Assembly (NCBI GenBank): GCA_016933835.1
Contig: JAFGAC010000106.1
Coordinates: 21,826 to 85,825, forward strand
Length of the DNA stretch: 64,000 nucleotides
DNA from: Clostridiales bacterium
GTDB lineage: Bacteria; Bacillota; Clostridia; Peptostreptococcales; Acidaminobacteraceae
Direction: 5' to 3'
This document shows positions 32,757 through 41,484 of the stretch, one piece after another. Made by a program: the position numbers and the translations under genes. The notes under the pieces are model-generated. The model made no database searches and was not told the origin of the DNA. It saw nothing but the letters and a program-made list of their open reading frames with translations. Position 1 is the stretch's first letter, and each line of letters begins with the position of its first letter.

Positions 32757-33177
32757 CAAAAGTGGCATTTGTCAATAGCAGTGAAAATCGAGGGGCAAAT
32801 AAATGTCCCTTTGGTCAAGGATTTTTTAAAGAGGTATACCGCTTGGAAGGCGATGGATATAGAGCAAACTGGAACAGACAAGTGAGTATATTTGATGTTT
32901 CAAGTCTCAATCAACTGAATCAAGAAGAAAGAAAAGCATGTGAAGCGACATACTCTGAAAATCTCACAACGGATGGGACAGTCATTCATAATTTGCCAAT
33001 AGGAACACGACTTCAAATAAGGAAGCTGTGTTTTATGTGACTCAGATTGGAAAACCTTTTGAAAATGATTGAGCAACTCATACACCAAGAGAAGTCATCA
33101 TGCATGCAGAAGGTACTTTTGTTATTGTTGTCAAATCTGCAACTGTTAAAATTGATGATGATGTTAAGATATTATAA
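32753..33177 (+). pseudogene. MOSC domain protein, frameshifted pseudogene
   Basis: The frame opening at 32753 (ATGA overlap with the MATE stop) reads MTKVAFVNSSENRGANK, then YRLEGDGYRANWNRQVSIF and ATYSENLTTDGTVIHNLPIGTRLQI: a MOSC domain of the small clostridial type. A missing base near 33021 throws it out of frame (stop at 33038). The neighbouring frame continues with EAVFYVTQIGKPFEND, an in-frame TGA (33070-33072), then THTPREVIMHAEGTFVIVVKSATVKI to the natural end at 33177. The usual GKxCHxxC motif is also eroded to GKPFEND. MOSC proteins handle molybdenum cofactor or sulfur transfer; this copy is dead. The first stretch (95 codons) may still be translated. Confidence 0.8.
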
Positions 33178-33200
33178 TGCGTCTAAAAACGCATTTTTTT
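33176..33200 (+). terminator. Terminator of the MFS-MATE-MOSC operon
   Basis: AATGCGT/ACGCATT stem with CTAAAA loop and T run. Confidence 0.85.
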
Positions 33201-33259
33201 ATGCTATTTAGTTGTTTTAATGGTATGATTACAAAGGAATAATTCTAAAGGATGATATT

Positions 33260-34447
33260 ATGGAAAATTGGAAACGAAATTTATATATTTTATGGTTCAC
33301 ACAAATACTTTCAGTTATGAGTTTTGGTTTTGGGTTGCCTTTTCTGCCTTTTTACATTCAAGAATTGGGTGTTGTCGAACCTGCAAAAATTACCTTGTTC
33401 ACAGGTATTTTAAGTACAGCACCTGCAATTACAATGGCGATCATGGCACCTGTATGGGGAATACTATCTGATCGATATGGCAGAAAATTGATGATTATGA
33501 GGGCGATGTTTGCAGCAGTATTTGTTATCGGGGGAATGGGTTTTGTGAGCAATGTATACCAATTGGTAGCTCTTAGAACAGCGCAGGGCTTATTTACTGG
33601 AACGATAACAGCCGCAACGACTTTTGTTGCTTCAGATTCTCCAAAGGATAAATTGTCTTTTTCACTTGGATTCATGTCATCATCAACTTTTATAGGATTT
33701 TCACTAGGGCCAGTTCTTGGCGGTTATTTTGCAGAAAGCATCGGCTATCGTTTTAGTTTTTATGCTGGAGCAGCGTTGATGTTGATTGGTTTCATACTTG
33801 TTACATTTTTAGTGAGAGAAGATAAAGAAAAGATTAAAATCAACAATGTGAATAAAGTAAAAGGCGGATATAAAAAAATATTTACACCATTAATACTGGG
33901 GCTGTTGATTGTACTCTTTTTATTGAGAGTGACGCGTTCGATTTTTTCACCTTATTTGCCACTGTTTATTCAAGAAATGTTGGATACCAGCATCGGCGCA
34001 GCAAAATTGACAGGGTACGCCAATGGTGTCGTCGGGTTTGCAACTGCTCTAGCAGGGCTTACAATTTCGAGAATGGGAGATCGTTTAAACAAATTGAACC
34101 TATCGATTGTTTTATTGTTATTCAGTATTGTTTTCGCAATCGGAATCAATTTCACAAAGACCTTGCCGCAATTTATCATTGTCTATGGAATTCTATTCTT
34201 TTTTCTAGGGGGGCTCGAGCCGATTATCATTTCAACGACGGCGCAAAACACGCCAGATGCATTAAGGGGATCACTCTTCGGTTTTCAAGGGCTTGTAGGA
34301 AGTCTTGGATGGATGGTTTCACCTATGACCGGTGCTGTAATATCTATGCAATATGGCATTAAAAGTATTCTATGGGTGATTCCAGTCGTCATTGCAATCA
34401 ACATGATTACTTTGGCAATTATTAAATCAAAAAAAATTGATTCATAA
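33260..34447 (+). CDS. MFS drug-efflux type transporter
   Basis: 395 residues, twelve helices. The MFS motif A between helices 2 and 3 is clear (MAPVWGILSDRYGRKLMIMR, split as GILSDRYGRK), and helix 5 carries the drug/H+ antiporter motif C pattern (FIGFSLGPVLGGYFAES). These two motifs place it with the 12- or 14-helix drug/proton antiporters such as TetA/NorA; twelve helices favour DHA1. The ATG at 33260 follows AAAGGATG. Single gene. The substrate is not predictable. Confidence 0.85.
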   Translation: MENWKRNLYILWFTQILSVMSFGFGLPFLPFYIQELGVVEPAKITLFTGILSTAPAITMAIMAPVWGILSDRYGRKLMIMRAMFAAVFVIGGMGFVSNVYQLVALRTAQGLFTGTITAATTFVASDSPKDKLSFSLGFMSSSTFIGFSLGPVLGGYFAESIGYRFSFYAGAALMLIGFILVTFLVREDKEKIKINNVNKVKGGYKKIFTPLILGLLIVLFLLRVTRSIFSPYLPLFIQEMLDTSIGAAKLTGYANGVVGFATALAGLTISRMGDRLNKLNLSIVLLLFSIVFAIGINFTKTLPQFIIVYGILFFFLGGLEPIIISTTAQNTPDALRGSLFGFQGLVGSLGWMVSPMTGAVISMQYGIKSILWVIPVVIAINMITLAIIKSKKIDS

Positions 34448-34502
34448 ATATATTTACCAATATTTTTTGTGGGTATCAAGTACAGACAAGGAGCGTGAAT
34501 AA

Positions 34503-35216
34503 ATGAAAAGAATAATATTTATAATTGCATCTGCTGTTCTTATATTTTCAGGATGCACTGCTAATGATACTGTTGTAGAGGATATGGAAATTGTTATTGA
34601 TGAACAGAATCTTGAGATTGATTCATTGAATGATGAAATAGATTATTTGAATGCTCTTAACAGTGCATTGAAGAATGATTTACGTGAAGTCAGCGACATG
34701 CTTGACAGCAATCTCCAAAGCGACTTGATTAAAACTGCTTTTGATGTCATGAATCTTATAAACAATGAAGACTGGATGAATCTTTCAGCTTTTATTCATC
34801 CGGATTCAGGTGTAAGAGTGAGTCCGTATCAATATGTCGATATCAATAATGATCAAGTTTTTTCACAAAATGATATCTATAATATACTGGCGAGTTCAAC
34901 AACATATAATTGGGGTTATTTTGATGGTTCAGGGGATTCAATCAATCTCAATTTTAAAGATTATTATCAGAGATTCATTTATGATCACGATTTTTACAAT
35001 GCCCAGATCATAGGTAACAATTTGATTGTTTCAAATGGAAATACGATTAATAATATAGTGTCAACTTATGGAAATGCATCATTTGTGGAATTCTATTTTC
35101 CAGGTTTTGACCCACAATATGAAGGCATGGATTGGAGAAGTTTGACACTTGTATTTGAAAATGTCAATGGAAACTGGTATCTGGTAGGAATCGTACATGG
35201 TGAATGGACAATATAA
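34503..35216 (+). CDS. Predicted lipoprotein with coiled coil
   Basis: 237 residues. Signal peptide with lipobox FSGC (Cys18). Residues 25-65 form a coiled coil rich in Asp, Glu, Leu and Asn, followed by a domain of about 160 residues: FDVMNLINNEDWMNLSAFIHPDSGVRVSPY, read in parts, and a C-terminal NWYLVGIVHGEW. The latter half resembles a cystatin/NTF2-like extracellular domain found in many Bacillota lipoproteins, but I cannot name the family with confidence. Alone between terminators. Confidence 0.7.
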   Translation: MKRIIFIIASAVLIFSGCTANDTVVEDMEIVIDEQNLEIDSLNDEIDYLNALNSALKNDLREVSDMLDSNLQSDLIKTAFDVMNLINNEDWMNLSAFIHPDSGVRVSPYQYVDINNDQVFSQNDIYNILASSTTYNWGYFDGSGDSINLNFKDYYQRFIYDHDFYNAQIIGNNLIVSNGNTINNIVSTYGNASFVEFYFPGFDPQYEGMDWRSLTLVFENVNGNWYLVGIVHGEWTI

Positions 35217-35250
35217 CCCGTTATTTATTAATGGGTTTTTATTTTTTTTG
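35215..35250 (+). terminator. Terminator after the coiled-coil lipoprotein gene
   Basis: AACCC...GGGTT stem with a long T-rich tail, starting at the stop codon. Confidence 0.75.
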
Positions 35251-35291
35251 TGATAAAATTATATCTATAGAAAGAGTGGGGAGATGAAGAA

Positions 35292-36173
35292 ATGTACAAA
35301 GTCAATCCTGTAAAGAAAGTGGCAGCTATTCATGATTTATCAGGGTTTGGAAGAGCCTCTTTAACAGCAATCATACCTGTGTTATCTTCGATGGGTGTTC
35401 AGGTTTGTCCGATACCTACGGCAATTTTATCGACACATACAGGTGGTTTCAGTGATTTTACATATGTTGATCTTACAGATACAATGGAGGATTATATAAA
35501 GCATTGGGAAAAGCTTGAATTGGAATTTGATTGTATCTACAGTGGATTTTTAGGATCCGTGAGGCAGATAGAAATCGTATCAAATGCTATTGATATATTT
35601 TCAACTGAAAGCAACTTCATAGTTGTCGATCCTGTTATGGGTGATGATGGAAACTTGTATGCAACTATGAGTTTGGAAATGGTTGAATCTATGAAAAAAC
35701 TAGTAAGTAAGGCAGATATTATAACGCCTAATTTCACTGAAGCAGCATATCTATTGAATAAGCCATATAATTTGGAAATTGAAGAGGAAGAAATTAAGAT
35801 ATGGCTTAGAGAGCTTTCATCGATGGGCCCTAAAATTGTTGTGTTGACGAGTGTGCCTCAATCTGAATCTGAAAAATTGACAAGCGTCATTGCATATAAT
35901 AAAGAAAATGATGTTTTTTGGAAAGTCAGCTGTACTTATATACCGGCCTCTTACCCAGGAACAGGAGATGCCTTTGCCAGTGTAGTTATAGGGAGCCTTT
36001 TGCAGGGAGACAGTTTGCCCATTTCACTTGAGAGGGGTGTTCAGTTCATCACTACAGCGATAAAAGCCAGTTATGGGTTTGACTATCCCAAGAGAGAGGG
36101 TGTTCTCCTAGAAAGAGTATTAGACTCTCTGAAGATGCCTGTCATGTCTAGTAGTTATGAATTGATGAAATAG
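35292..36173 (+). CDS. Pyridoxamine/pyridoxal kinase (PdxY/PdxK-type)
   Basis: 293 residues, ribokinase fold. Signature segments: AAIHDLSGFGRASLTAIIPV at the N-terminus, ILSTHTGGFSDF, VVDPVMGDDGNLY, ITPNFTEAAYLL and the ATP/anion-hole motif YPGTGDAFASV, whose Asp is the catalytic base. The enzyme phosphorylates the 5'-hydroxyl of vitamin B6 vitamers in the salvage route to pyridoxal phosphate. The opening HDLSGFGR is the pattern of clostridial pyridoxamine kinases. Start at 35292 behind GGGGAG. Single gene. Confidence 0.9.
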   Translation: MYKVNPVKKVAAIHDLSGFGRASLTAIIPVLSSMGVQVCPIPTAILSTHTGGFSDFTYVDLTDTMEDYIKHWEKLELEFDCIYSGFLGSVRQIEIVSNAIDIFSTESNFIVVDPVMGDDGNLYATMSLEMVESMKKLVSKADIITPNFTEAAYLLNKPYNLEIEEEEIKIWLRELSSMGPKIVVLTSVPQSESEKLTSVIAYNKENDVFWKVSCTYIPASYPGTGDAFASVVIGSLLQGDSLPISLERGVQFITTAIKASYGFDYPKREGVLLERVLDSLKMPVMSSSYELMK

Positions 36174-36226
36174 GATGTTTCAATAATATTCATGAAATAA
36201 TAAATGTTATAGAATGAGGTGTTTGA

Positions 36227-37150
36227 TTGAAAAACATAGATGATCCATGGATCAAAATAAAGGAGAACAATGACATTGATGATAAACATTCAATAGAAGA
36301 ACTTCAAAACATTTGTATTCTTCATGACCATGCTGCATTCAAACTTGAATTGGATTACAAGTTTGAAGATTCAAAAGTTTCAATTAAAGAAAATAAAATG
36401 GATAATATGAATGAATGGATGTATTTCAATGGCAATCAGCTCATTGGCTATATGGGAATCATGCAATTTGGTGATAATCATTCTCCGGTTGAAATCAACG
36501 GTATGGTTCATCCGGAATTTAGGAAGCAAGGTGTGTTTAAAAAGCTTTATTTCCTTGTGCGAGATGAATTGAAAAGAAGAAAAGTAAAAAGGATATTGTT
36601 GTTATGTGATAGAAAGTCCATTGCAGGGCAGGCATTCATGGCGTGGACAAATGCATTATATCTATTTTCAGAATATGAAATGCACCTAGATAAAATGAAA
36701 TTCATGGAAATGGAAAAACAAAATCAAGAAATTACATTAAGAAAAGCAAGCAATGCGGATGCTAAAGAAGTAGACAGGCAAGATAAAATCTATTTTAACA
36801 GAGGAAATGAAGATGAGATCAGTACTGAAAATATGATGATGCCTGAAGAAGAAGAAAAAAGAGGAATGACTATTTACCTTGCTGAAAAAGGAAATGAAAT
36901 AGTAGGAAAAGTGCATATTCAATTTCTTTCCGGTATTGGAGGTATCTATGGGTTGGGTATTGTGCCTGAATATAGAGGGAAAGGCTATGGCCGTGCTGTC
37001 ATTATGGGTGCTATCAATATCTTGATTGGTATGCAAGCAGATGAAATCATGCTTCAAGTCGAGGCCCGAAATGAAAAAGCACTGAATTTGTATAAGTCTT
37101 GTGGGTTCATTGAAACTTCGACAATGGATTATTTTCAAATAAACATATAA
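36227..37150 (+). CDS. Tandem-GNAT N-acetyltransferase (paralogue)
   Basis: 307 residues, two GNAT folds. N-terminal fold: EINGMVHPEFRKQGVFKKL with the acetyl-CoA loop slightly degenerate. C-terminal fold: LGIVPEYRGKGYGRAVIMG with a canonical RGKGYG loop, then IMLQVEARNEKALNLYKSCGF. It is clearly a paralogue of the gene at 6770 (same domain order, same closing GFIETS motif). The start is TTG at 36227 with GAGGT 6 nt upstream. The intact C-terminal loop suggests that half is the active one. Substrate unknown. Confidence 0.85.
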   Translation: MKNIDDPWIKIKENNDIDDKHSIEELQNICILHDHAAFKLELDYKFEDSKVSIKENKMDNMNEWMYFNGNQLIGYMGIMQFGDNHSPVEINGMVHPEFRKQGVFKKLYFLVRDELKRRKVKRILLLCDRKSIAGQAFMAWTNALYLFSEYEMHLDKMKFMEMEKQNQEITLRKASNADAKEVDRQDKIYFNRGNEDEISTENMMMPEEEEKRGMTIYLAEKGNEIVGKVHIQFLSGIGGIYGLGIVPEYRGKGYGRAVIMGAINILIGMQADEIMLQVEARNEKALNLYKSCGFIETSTMDYFQINI

Positions 37151-37155
37151 AGTTG

Positions 37156-37182
37156 AATCAGCTTGTGAAGGCTGATTTTTTT
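37156..37182 (+). terminator. Terminator after the second tandem-GNAT gene
   Basis: AATCAGC/GCTGATT stem with TTGTGAAG loop and T run. Confidence 0.85.
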
Positions 37183-37247
37183 ACGCCATAATTCTTACAT
37201 AATAGGTACATATAATAAGATTAATCACATGAAAGGAGTGTTGGATA

Positions 37248-37427
37248 ATGTCATTATGGTTAATAGTAATTGGAGTAGTAGTGTACCTATATGTTTCTAA
37301 CGGCAATACTAAATCAATTGTGCATCGAAATGAAAGTGAAGCACTAGAACAGTTGAAATTAAAATATGTTAATAATGAGATTGATGATGAAACATTTATA
37401 AAGATGAAATCAGTTTTATATAAATAG
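37248..37427 (+). CDS. Small SHOCT-domain membrane protein (59 aa)
   Basis: Short gene with AAAGGAGTG upstream: one N-terminal transmembrane helix (WLIVIGVVVYLYV), then a C-terminal SHOCT domain (ALEQLKLKYVNNEIDDETF, then MKSVL). SHOCT motifs are short oligomerisation modules of about 30 residues. The next gene, 14 nt away, encodes another SHOCT membrane protein with a nearly identical end (LKLKFVNGEVDEVEYKKKL), so the two are probably made together. Function unknown. Confidence 0.75.
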   Translation: MSLWLIVIGVVVYLYVSNGNTKSIVHRNESEALEQLKLKYVNNEIDDETFIKMKSVLYK

Positions 37428-37441
37428 AGGAGGATTATAAA

Positions 37442-37708
37442 ATGACAAGTGCACATTTAATAACAAGAGGCGGAGACTTTTTTGAACCATCAATTAGATA
37501 TTTCGGCGGTGCTTATTTCTGGATACCCCAATTGATTGGACTTGCAGTGCTGATTGGTGTTGTCGTACTGTTGGCAAGACATTTCAAAAAGACGCGTGAT
37601 ACTTACATTGAAAATCACAGTGAAGCAATAGAACTTTTGAAACTTAAGTTTGTTAATGGCGAAGTTGATGAAGTAGAATACAAAAAGAAACTTTCTTTAT
37701 TAAAATAG
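37442..37708 (+). CDS. SHOCT-domain membrane protein (88 aa)
   Basis: N-terminal region with aromatic residues (FFEPSIRYFGGAYFW), one transmembrane helix (LIGLAVLIGVVVLLA), then a SHOCT domain (AIELLKLKFVNGEVDEVEY). AGGAGG precedes the ATG. Second of a pair of SHOCT proteins directly upstream of a two-component system, from which it is separated by a strong terminator that includes its stop codon. Possibly a target of that system; this is inference from position. Confidence 0.75.
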   Translation: MTSAHLITRGGDFFEPSIRYFGGAYFWIPQLIGLAVLIGVVVLLARHFKKTRDTYIENHSEAIELLKLKFVNGEVDEVEYKKKLSLLK

Positions 37709-37730
37709 GCCAATATAATTGGCCTATTTT
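37702..37730 (+). terminator. Terminator between SHOCT pair and two-component system
   Basis: Perfect 13-bp stem AAAATAGGCCAAT/ATTGGCCTATTTT with loop ATA; stop codon of the SHOCT gene lies in the stem. Palindromic enough to work both ways. Confidence 0.85.
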
Positions 37731-37767
37731 CCTTTTACAGATATAATAGCATAAAGGACGGATGAAA

Positions 37768-38448
37768 ATGGATTTTAAAATTCTCATAGTGGAAGATGAA
37801 AAAGAAATTAGAGAAATCATAGGGAAATATTTAATTAAAGAAGGATATAAAGTATTTAGCGCTTCAGATGGAATTGAAGGACTAAAAATATTTAATGAAG
37901 AGCAGCCCCATTTAGCAATACTTGATGTCATGATGCCTGGTATTTCAGGATTTGATGTTTTGAAAGAAATAAGAAGCTTGGGTGATATACCCGTGATTAT
38001 GCTTACTGCAAAGCATCAAGAAGCAAATCGAATAGATGGATTTAGTTTAGGTGCTGATGACTATGTACCAAAACCATTCAGTCCTAAAGAACTTGTCATG
38101 AGAGTAAGTGCTGTTTTAAAAAGAAGTTATAAAAGTTCAATAAATCACAGCTATATATCTTATGGACCCTTTAAATTAGATAATGACAATCAAAAATTAT
38201 TTAAAAATTCAGAAGAGATATTTCTGACATCAAAAGAATATCAGATTATGGAAGTTTTTTTAAATCATATAGGTATTCTTTTAACTAGAGAGCAACTGAT
38301 TGAAAAAGCTTTTGGCGAGTATTACGATGGCTTTGACAGAGCCATCGACAGTCAGATTAAAAAAATAAGACAAAAAATAGAAAAAGATAATAAAAATCCT
38401 GAATATTTGAAGACAAAATACGGTTCAGGTTATATATTTGGAGGTTGA
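37768..38448 (+). CDS. OmpR/PhoB-family response regulator
   Basis: 226 residues. Receiver domain: acidic pocket VEDEKE, phospho-acceptor Asp53 in AILDVMMPG, Thr80 in IMLTAK and Lys102 in YVPKPF. The C-terminal winged helix (FLTSKEYQIMEVFLNHIGILLTRE, then IDSQIKKIRQKI and TKYGSGYIF) binds DNA. I prefer the ATG at 37768, 9 nt behind AAGGA, to the ATG at 37762. The stop overlaps the region of the kinase start (GGAGGTTGAAAATG), so the pair is translationally coupled. Confidence 0.93.
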   Translation: MDFKILIVEDEKEIREIIGKYLIKEGYKVFSASDGIEGLKIFNEEQPHLAILDVMMPGISGFDVLKEIRSLGDIPVIMLTAKHQEANRIDGFSLGADDYVPKPFSPKELVMRVSAVLKRSYKSSINHSYISYGPFKLDNDNQKLFKNSEEIFLTSKEYQIMEVFLNHIGILLTREQLIEKAFGEYYDGFDRAIDSQIKKIRQKIEKDNKNPEYLKTKYGSGYIFGG

Positions 38449-38450
38449 AA

Positions 38451-39788
38451 ATGACTTATAGAAAACACATGATCATTGCCATAATATTAATTGTCTTCTT
38501 CTCTATTTTTTTTAATGCGATTGTTTCTGGGAGAACTCTTGATTTGTATTTTAAAGGATACGTAGAAGAACAGTATCAAAAGACAATTGATGAAGTTATA
38601 GACTATTCAAAAAATATATTGGATGGGGACATTGATAATTTTATTCAGGCAAGTATAGAACTTCAAAATCATCTGGAAGAGATGATTGTAGGAATAAGCA
38701 TATTTGATAAAAATCAGAATAATATCATATCTGTAAGTGAAGATAGAATGCTTTCACACCCAAATATGATGAACCGCTATGATTTCATTGAAGAACGATA
38801 TTATGAAATCAATGGTGATGAAGGTTTGATGGGGTATGTTGTGGTCGAGCGAATAAAAGCATCAACTGATAGTGAGTCTGCAATGTTGTTTCAATTATTT
38901 CTGATTAGAACAATTGCTTTTTCAGGAATGATGACTTTAATTATTTCTATCATTGTTATCTTGGTTTTCAGTAAAAGATTGACAAAAGATTTATCTAATA
39001 CAGCTTTGTTTGCAGAGAAAATTGACACAGATGAATTCTATAGGATAAAGAGATCTAAAATAAAGGAAGTGCAGAGCATCCAAAAGAGTTTAATCAACCT
39101 TTCTACAAAACTTAAGACAAAAGAGCAGATTAGAAAAGAGAAGGCTGATAAATTAGCTCATGAAGCAAAAACACCATTGACCATTTTGAAATCTAATATG
39201 GAGGGTGTGCTGGATGATGTGATTGATGTGAATAAAAAAAGAGTTGAAATTTGGATAAATGAGGTCAATCGCCTAGCTGAATTAGTAGAAAACATAGCAA
39301 GTATTGTTGATTATCAAGAAGAAGCGATCAAACTTGATAAAAATAAGATCAGTGTTAATGAAATGATTGAGAAAATATCAAAATCAATGGAGCTTCAATT
39401 TGAAAAAAAGAATATTTTATTTGAAATACAATTATTGAACGAGGATATTATAATTAACTCAGATGAAAATTTAATAGCGCAAAGCATTTACAATCTATTG
39501 TCGAATGCCTTCAAATATTCATATGAGGATTCAGCGGTGATGCTAAAAGTAGAGAAATCAGACTCAGAAATAAAGTTCAATGTTATTGATGAAGGTATAG
39601 GTATCGACAAGAATGAGATTGAAAATATATTTGATGCTTATTTCAGAGGAAACAATCATGACAAGATAGATGGCAAAGGCATGGGATTAAACATTGTAAA
39701 AATGAATACTGAAGTATTGGGTGGAAGAGTTGAAGTCAAAAGCAATGATAATAAAGGAATGACTTTTACAATTGTTATACCTGTTTGA
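38451..39788 (+). CDS. Sensor histidine kinase
   Basis: 445 residues. One N-terminal transmembrane helix, an extracellular sensor of about 120 residues, a second helix (FSGMMTLIISIIVILVF), a short HAMP-like linker, then HisKA with the phospho-acceptor His in KLAHEAKTPLT (about residue 236) and HATPase boxes: N box YNLLSNAFKYS, G1 DEGIGID, F box IFDAYFRG and G2 GKGMGLNIV. The ATG at 38451 has GGAGG 6 nt upstream. Partner of the upstream response regulator; the stimulus is unknown. Confidence 0.92.
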   Translation: MTYRKHMIIAIILIVFFSIFFNAIVSGRTLDLYFKGYVEEQYQKTIDEVIDYSKNILDGDIDNFIQASIELQNHLEEMIVGISIFDKNQNNIISVSEDRMLSHPNMMNRYDFIEERYYEINGDEGLMGYVVVERIKASTDSESAMLFQLFLIRTIAFSGMMTLIISIIVILVFSKRLTKDLSNTALFAEKIDTDEFYRIKRSKIKEVQSIQKSLINLSTKLKTKEQIRKEKADKLAHEAKTPLTILKSNMEGVLDDVIDVNKKRVEIWINEVNRLAELVENIASIVDYQEEAIKLDKNKISVNEMIEKISKSMELQFEKKNILFEIQLLNEDIIINSDENLIAQSIYNLLSNAFKYSYEDSAVMLKVEKSDSEIKFNVIDEGIGIDKNEIENIFDAYFRGNNHDKIDGKGMGLNIVKMNTEVLGGRVEVKSNDNKGMTFTIVIPV

Positions 39789-39802
39789 TAAGAATTACAC
39801 TT

Positions 39803-39832
39803 AAAAATACAGCTTTTAAAGCTGTATTTTTT
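39803..39832 (+). terminator. Terminator of the two-component operon
   Basis: AAAAATACAGCTTT/AAAGCTGTATTTTT stem, nearly perfectly palindromic, with T run. Confidence 0.9.
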
Positions 39833-39879
39833 ATTGTATTAAGCTTTTGTTAATCTTTCTCAAAATTGAGGGCATTCTA

Positions 39880-39908
39880 TTGACAGTGTAAAAATAAAGG
39901 CGTATATT
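39880..39908 (+). promoter_or_regulatory. Strong sigma-A-type promoter
   Basis: TTGACA (39880-39885), 17 nt, TATATT (39903-39908), followed by a short leader and the GGAGGGG site of the small membrane protein gene; it should drive the permease cluster. Confidence 0.75.
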
Positions 39909-39940
39909 TATTGAGGTTTGTAAAATTTGGAGGGGTGTAA

Positions 39941-40183
39941 ATGAGAATAGGTAGAGATAAGTTAGTCCTATTGAGTTTGATGATTTTTGTTGTCGGTGGA
40001 TTTTTGTATTTTAATGTGACTGGAACTCAAATGAATTTTAATCAGCATACTGCTGAATTTATAGAGGAATCAAATTTTTATGGAATCCAATTCAATATAG
40101 AAAATGAACCTATTAAAAACGAAACTAGATATAACAACGAGATGAAATTAGATTTTAAATTTTGGGGAGTTCCACTGATTTAG
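39941..40183 (+). CDS. Small membrane-anchored protein, unknown (80 aa)
   Basis: One N-terminal transmembrane helix (LVLLSLMIFVVGGFLYFNV), then about 50 extracytoplasmic residues with no recognisable motif. Excellent GGAGGGG ribosome binding site and a near-consensus promoter make it a real gene. It is 16 nt ahead of the ArsB/NhaD-type permease and may be an accessory protein of it, by position only. Confidence 0.65.
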   Translation: MRIGRDKLVLLSLMIFVVGGFLYFNVTGTQMNFNQHTAEFIEESNFYGIQFNIENEPIKNETRYNNEMKLDFKFWGVPLI

Positions 40184-40199
40184 AGAGGGAGATGTTAAA

Positions 40200-41471
40200 A
40201 TGCAAGAACATTTAATAGTAGGTGTTTCACTGTTTTCTTTGACATATTTGTTGATTGTGTCAGAAAAAGTCAATAGAACAGCAATCGCATTATTTGGCGC
40301 CATATTAATGTTGATTTTCAATGTTGAAAAGCAAGAGGTTGCTTTTGGACATATTGACTTTAATACGATTGGTTTATTGGTAGGCATGATGATTATGGTC
40401 AATGTCATGAAGAGAACAGGCATATTTGAGTACATGGCTATTAAAACTGCAAAAGTTTCCAAGGGAGATCCATGGAAAATTGTATTCTTATTTTCACTTT
40501 TGACAGGTGTTTCATCTGCCTTATTAGATAATGTAACAACAATCTTGCTTGTAGTGCCGGTAACGATTGTTATTGCGAATGCACTCGATCTTAATCCTAT
40601 TCCTTTTCTAGTTCCAGAAGTCTTGATAGCGAATATTGGTGGTACAGCAACTTTGATTGGTGATCCACCCAATATTATGATCGGAAGTGCGACTGGTTTA
40701 GGTTTTATGGATTTTTTGATTAATTTAGGTCCGATAGTAGTCGTTATAATTTTTGTTACACTTTATATACTGAAAAAAGTGTACGGCAGCCAATTGATTG
40801 CAAGTGATGAAAAACGTAAAAAGATATTGTCTATGAATGAGCATCTTGCGATTAAAGATAAATCTTTACTTATAAAAAGTTTGACTGTGTTGGGAATTAC
40901 AATAATAGGATTTATGTTACATCAAAGTTTTCACTATGAATCGGCGACGGTTGCATTATTAGGAGGTTCATTCCTATTATTGATCAGTAAAATTGATCCT
41001 GAAGAAATATTAATGGAAATCGAGTGGCCTACAATCTTTTTCTTTGCTTCACTGTTCATACTTGTAGGCGCTTTAGAAGATGTAGGTGCTATAGAATTTC
41101 TTGCAGGAAAAATGCTGCTGCTAACAAAAGGTAATCTGTTTTTCACAGTCATGTTTGTATTGTGGGGTTCAGCGATCGCGTCAGCATTTTTGGACAACAT
41201 TCCCTTTGTAGCTACAATGATTCCTCTTATTAAAAGTCTAGCGGTTCTTTCAGCAATCAACATTACACCATTGTGGTGGGCTCTTGCCTTAGGAGCTTGT
41301 CTAGGAGGCAATGGAACATTGATTGGTGCTTCTGCAAATGTTATAGTAAGTGGTATGTTGAAAAAACAAGGATATGAGCTTAGCTTTGGAGAATATATGA
41401 AAGTCGGGTTTCCTGTAATGCTTGTTTCAATAGTATTATCATCAGTATATATGATAGTATTTTACTTATAA
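40200..41471 (+). CDS. ArsB/NhaD-type anion or Na+ permease
   Basis: 423 residues, about eleven helices, ion transporter superfamily. Two inverted repeat hairpins are recognisable by SSALLDNVTTILLVVP in the first half and ASAFLDNIPFVATMIPL in the second, with ANIGGTATLIGDPPNIMIGS and LGGNGTLIGASANVIVSG. This is the pattern of ArsB/NhaD/P-protein transporters. No arsR or arsenate reductase genes are nearby, so arsenite export is not indicated; Na+/H+ exchange or an organic anion is equally likely. Cotranscribed with small genes on both sides (16 and 13 nt gaps). Confidence 0.87.
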   Translation: MQEHLIVGVSLFSLTYLLIVSEKVNRTAIALFGAILMLIFNVEKQEVAFGHIDFNTIGLLVGMMIMVNVMKRTGIFEYMAIKTAKVSKGDPWKIVFLFSLLTGVSSALLDNVTTILLVVPVTIVIANALDLNPIPFLVPEVLIANIGGTATLIGDPPNIMIGSATGLGFMDFLINLGPIVVVIIFVTLYILKKVYGSQLIASDEKRKKILSMNEHLAIKDKSLLIKSLTVLGITIIGFMLHQSFHYESATVALLGGSFLLLISKIDPEEILMEIEWPTIFFFASLFILVGALEDVGAIEFLAGKMLLLTKGNLFFTVMFVLWGSAIASAFLDNIPFVATMIPLIKSLAVLSAINITPLWWALALGACLGGNGTLIGASANVIVSGMLKKQGYELSFGEYMKVGFPVMLVSIVLSSVYMIVFYL

Positions 41472-41484
41472 GGAGGATTTACAT

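Noticed and set aside
33070..33072. In-frame TGA of the MOSC remnant as a selenocysteine codon
   Set aside because: There is also a frameshift upstream and the surrounding Cys motif is eroded; no SECIS-like hairpin was seen next to it. Plain pseudogene is simpler.
33358..33675. 105-codon open frame on the minus strand inside the MFS gene
   Set aside because: Lies wholly inside a well-supported transporter gene, lacks a ribosome binding site, and its composition is that of an antisense shadow.
40200..41471. Arsenic resistance operon
   Set aside because: The permease is ArsB/NhaD-type, but no arsR, arsC, arsA or arsD is present around it.
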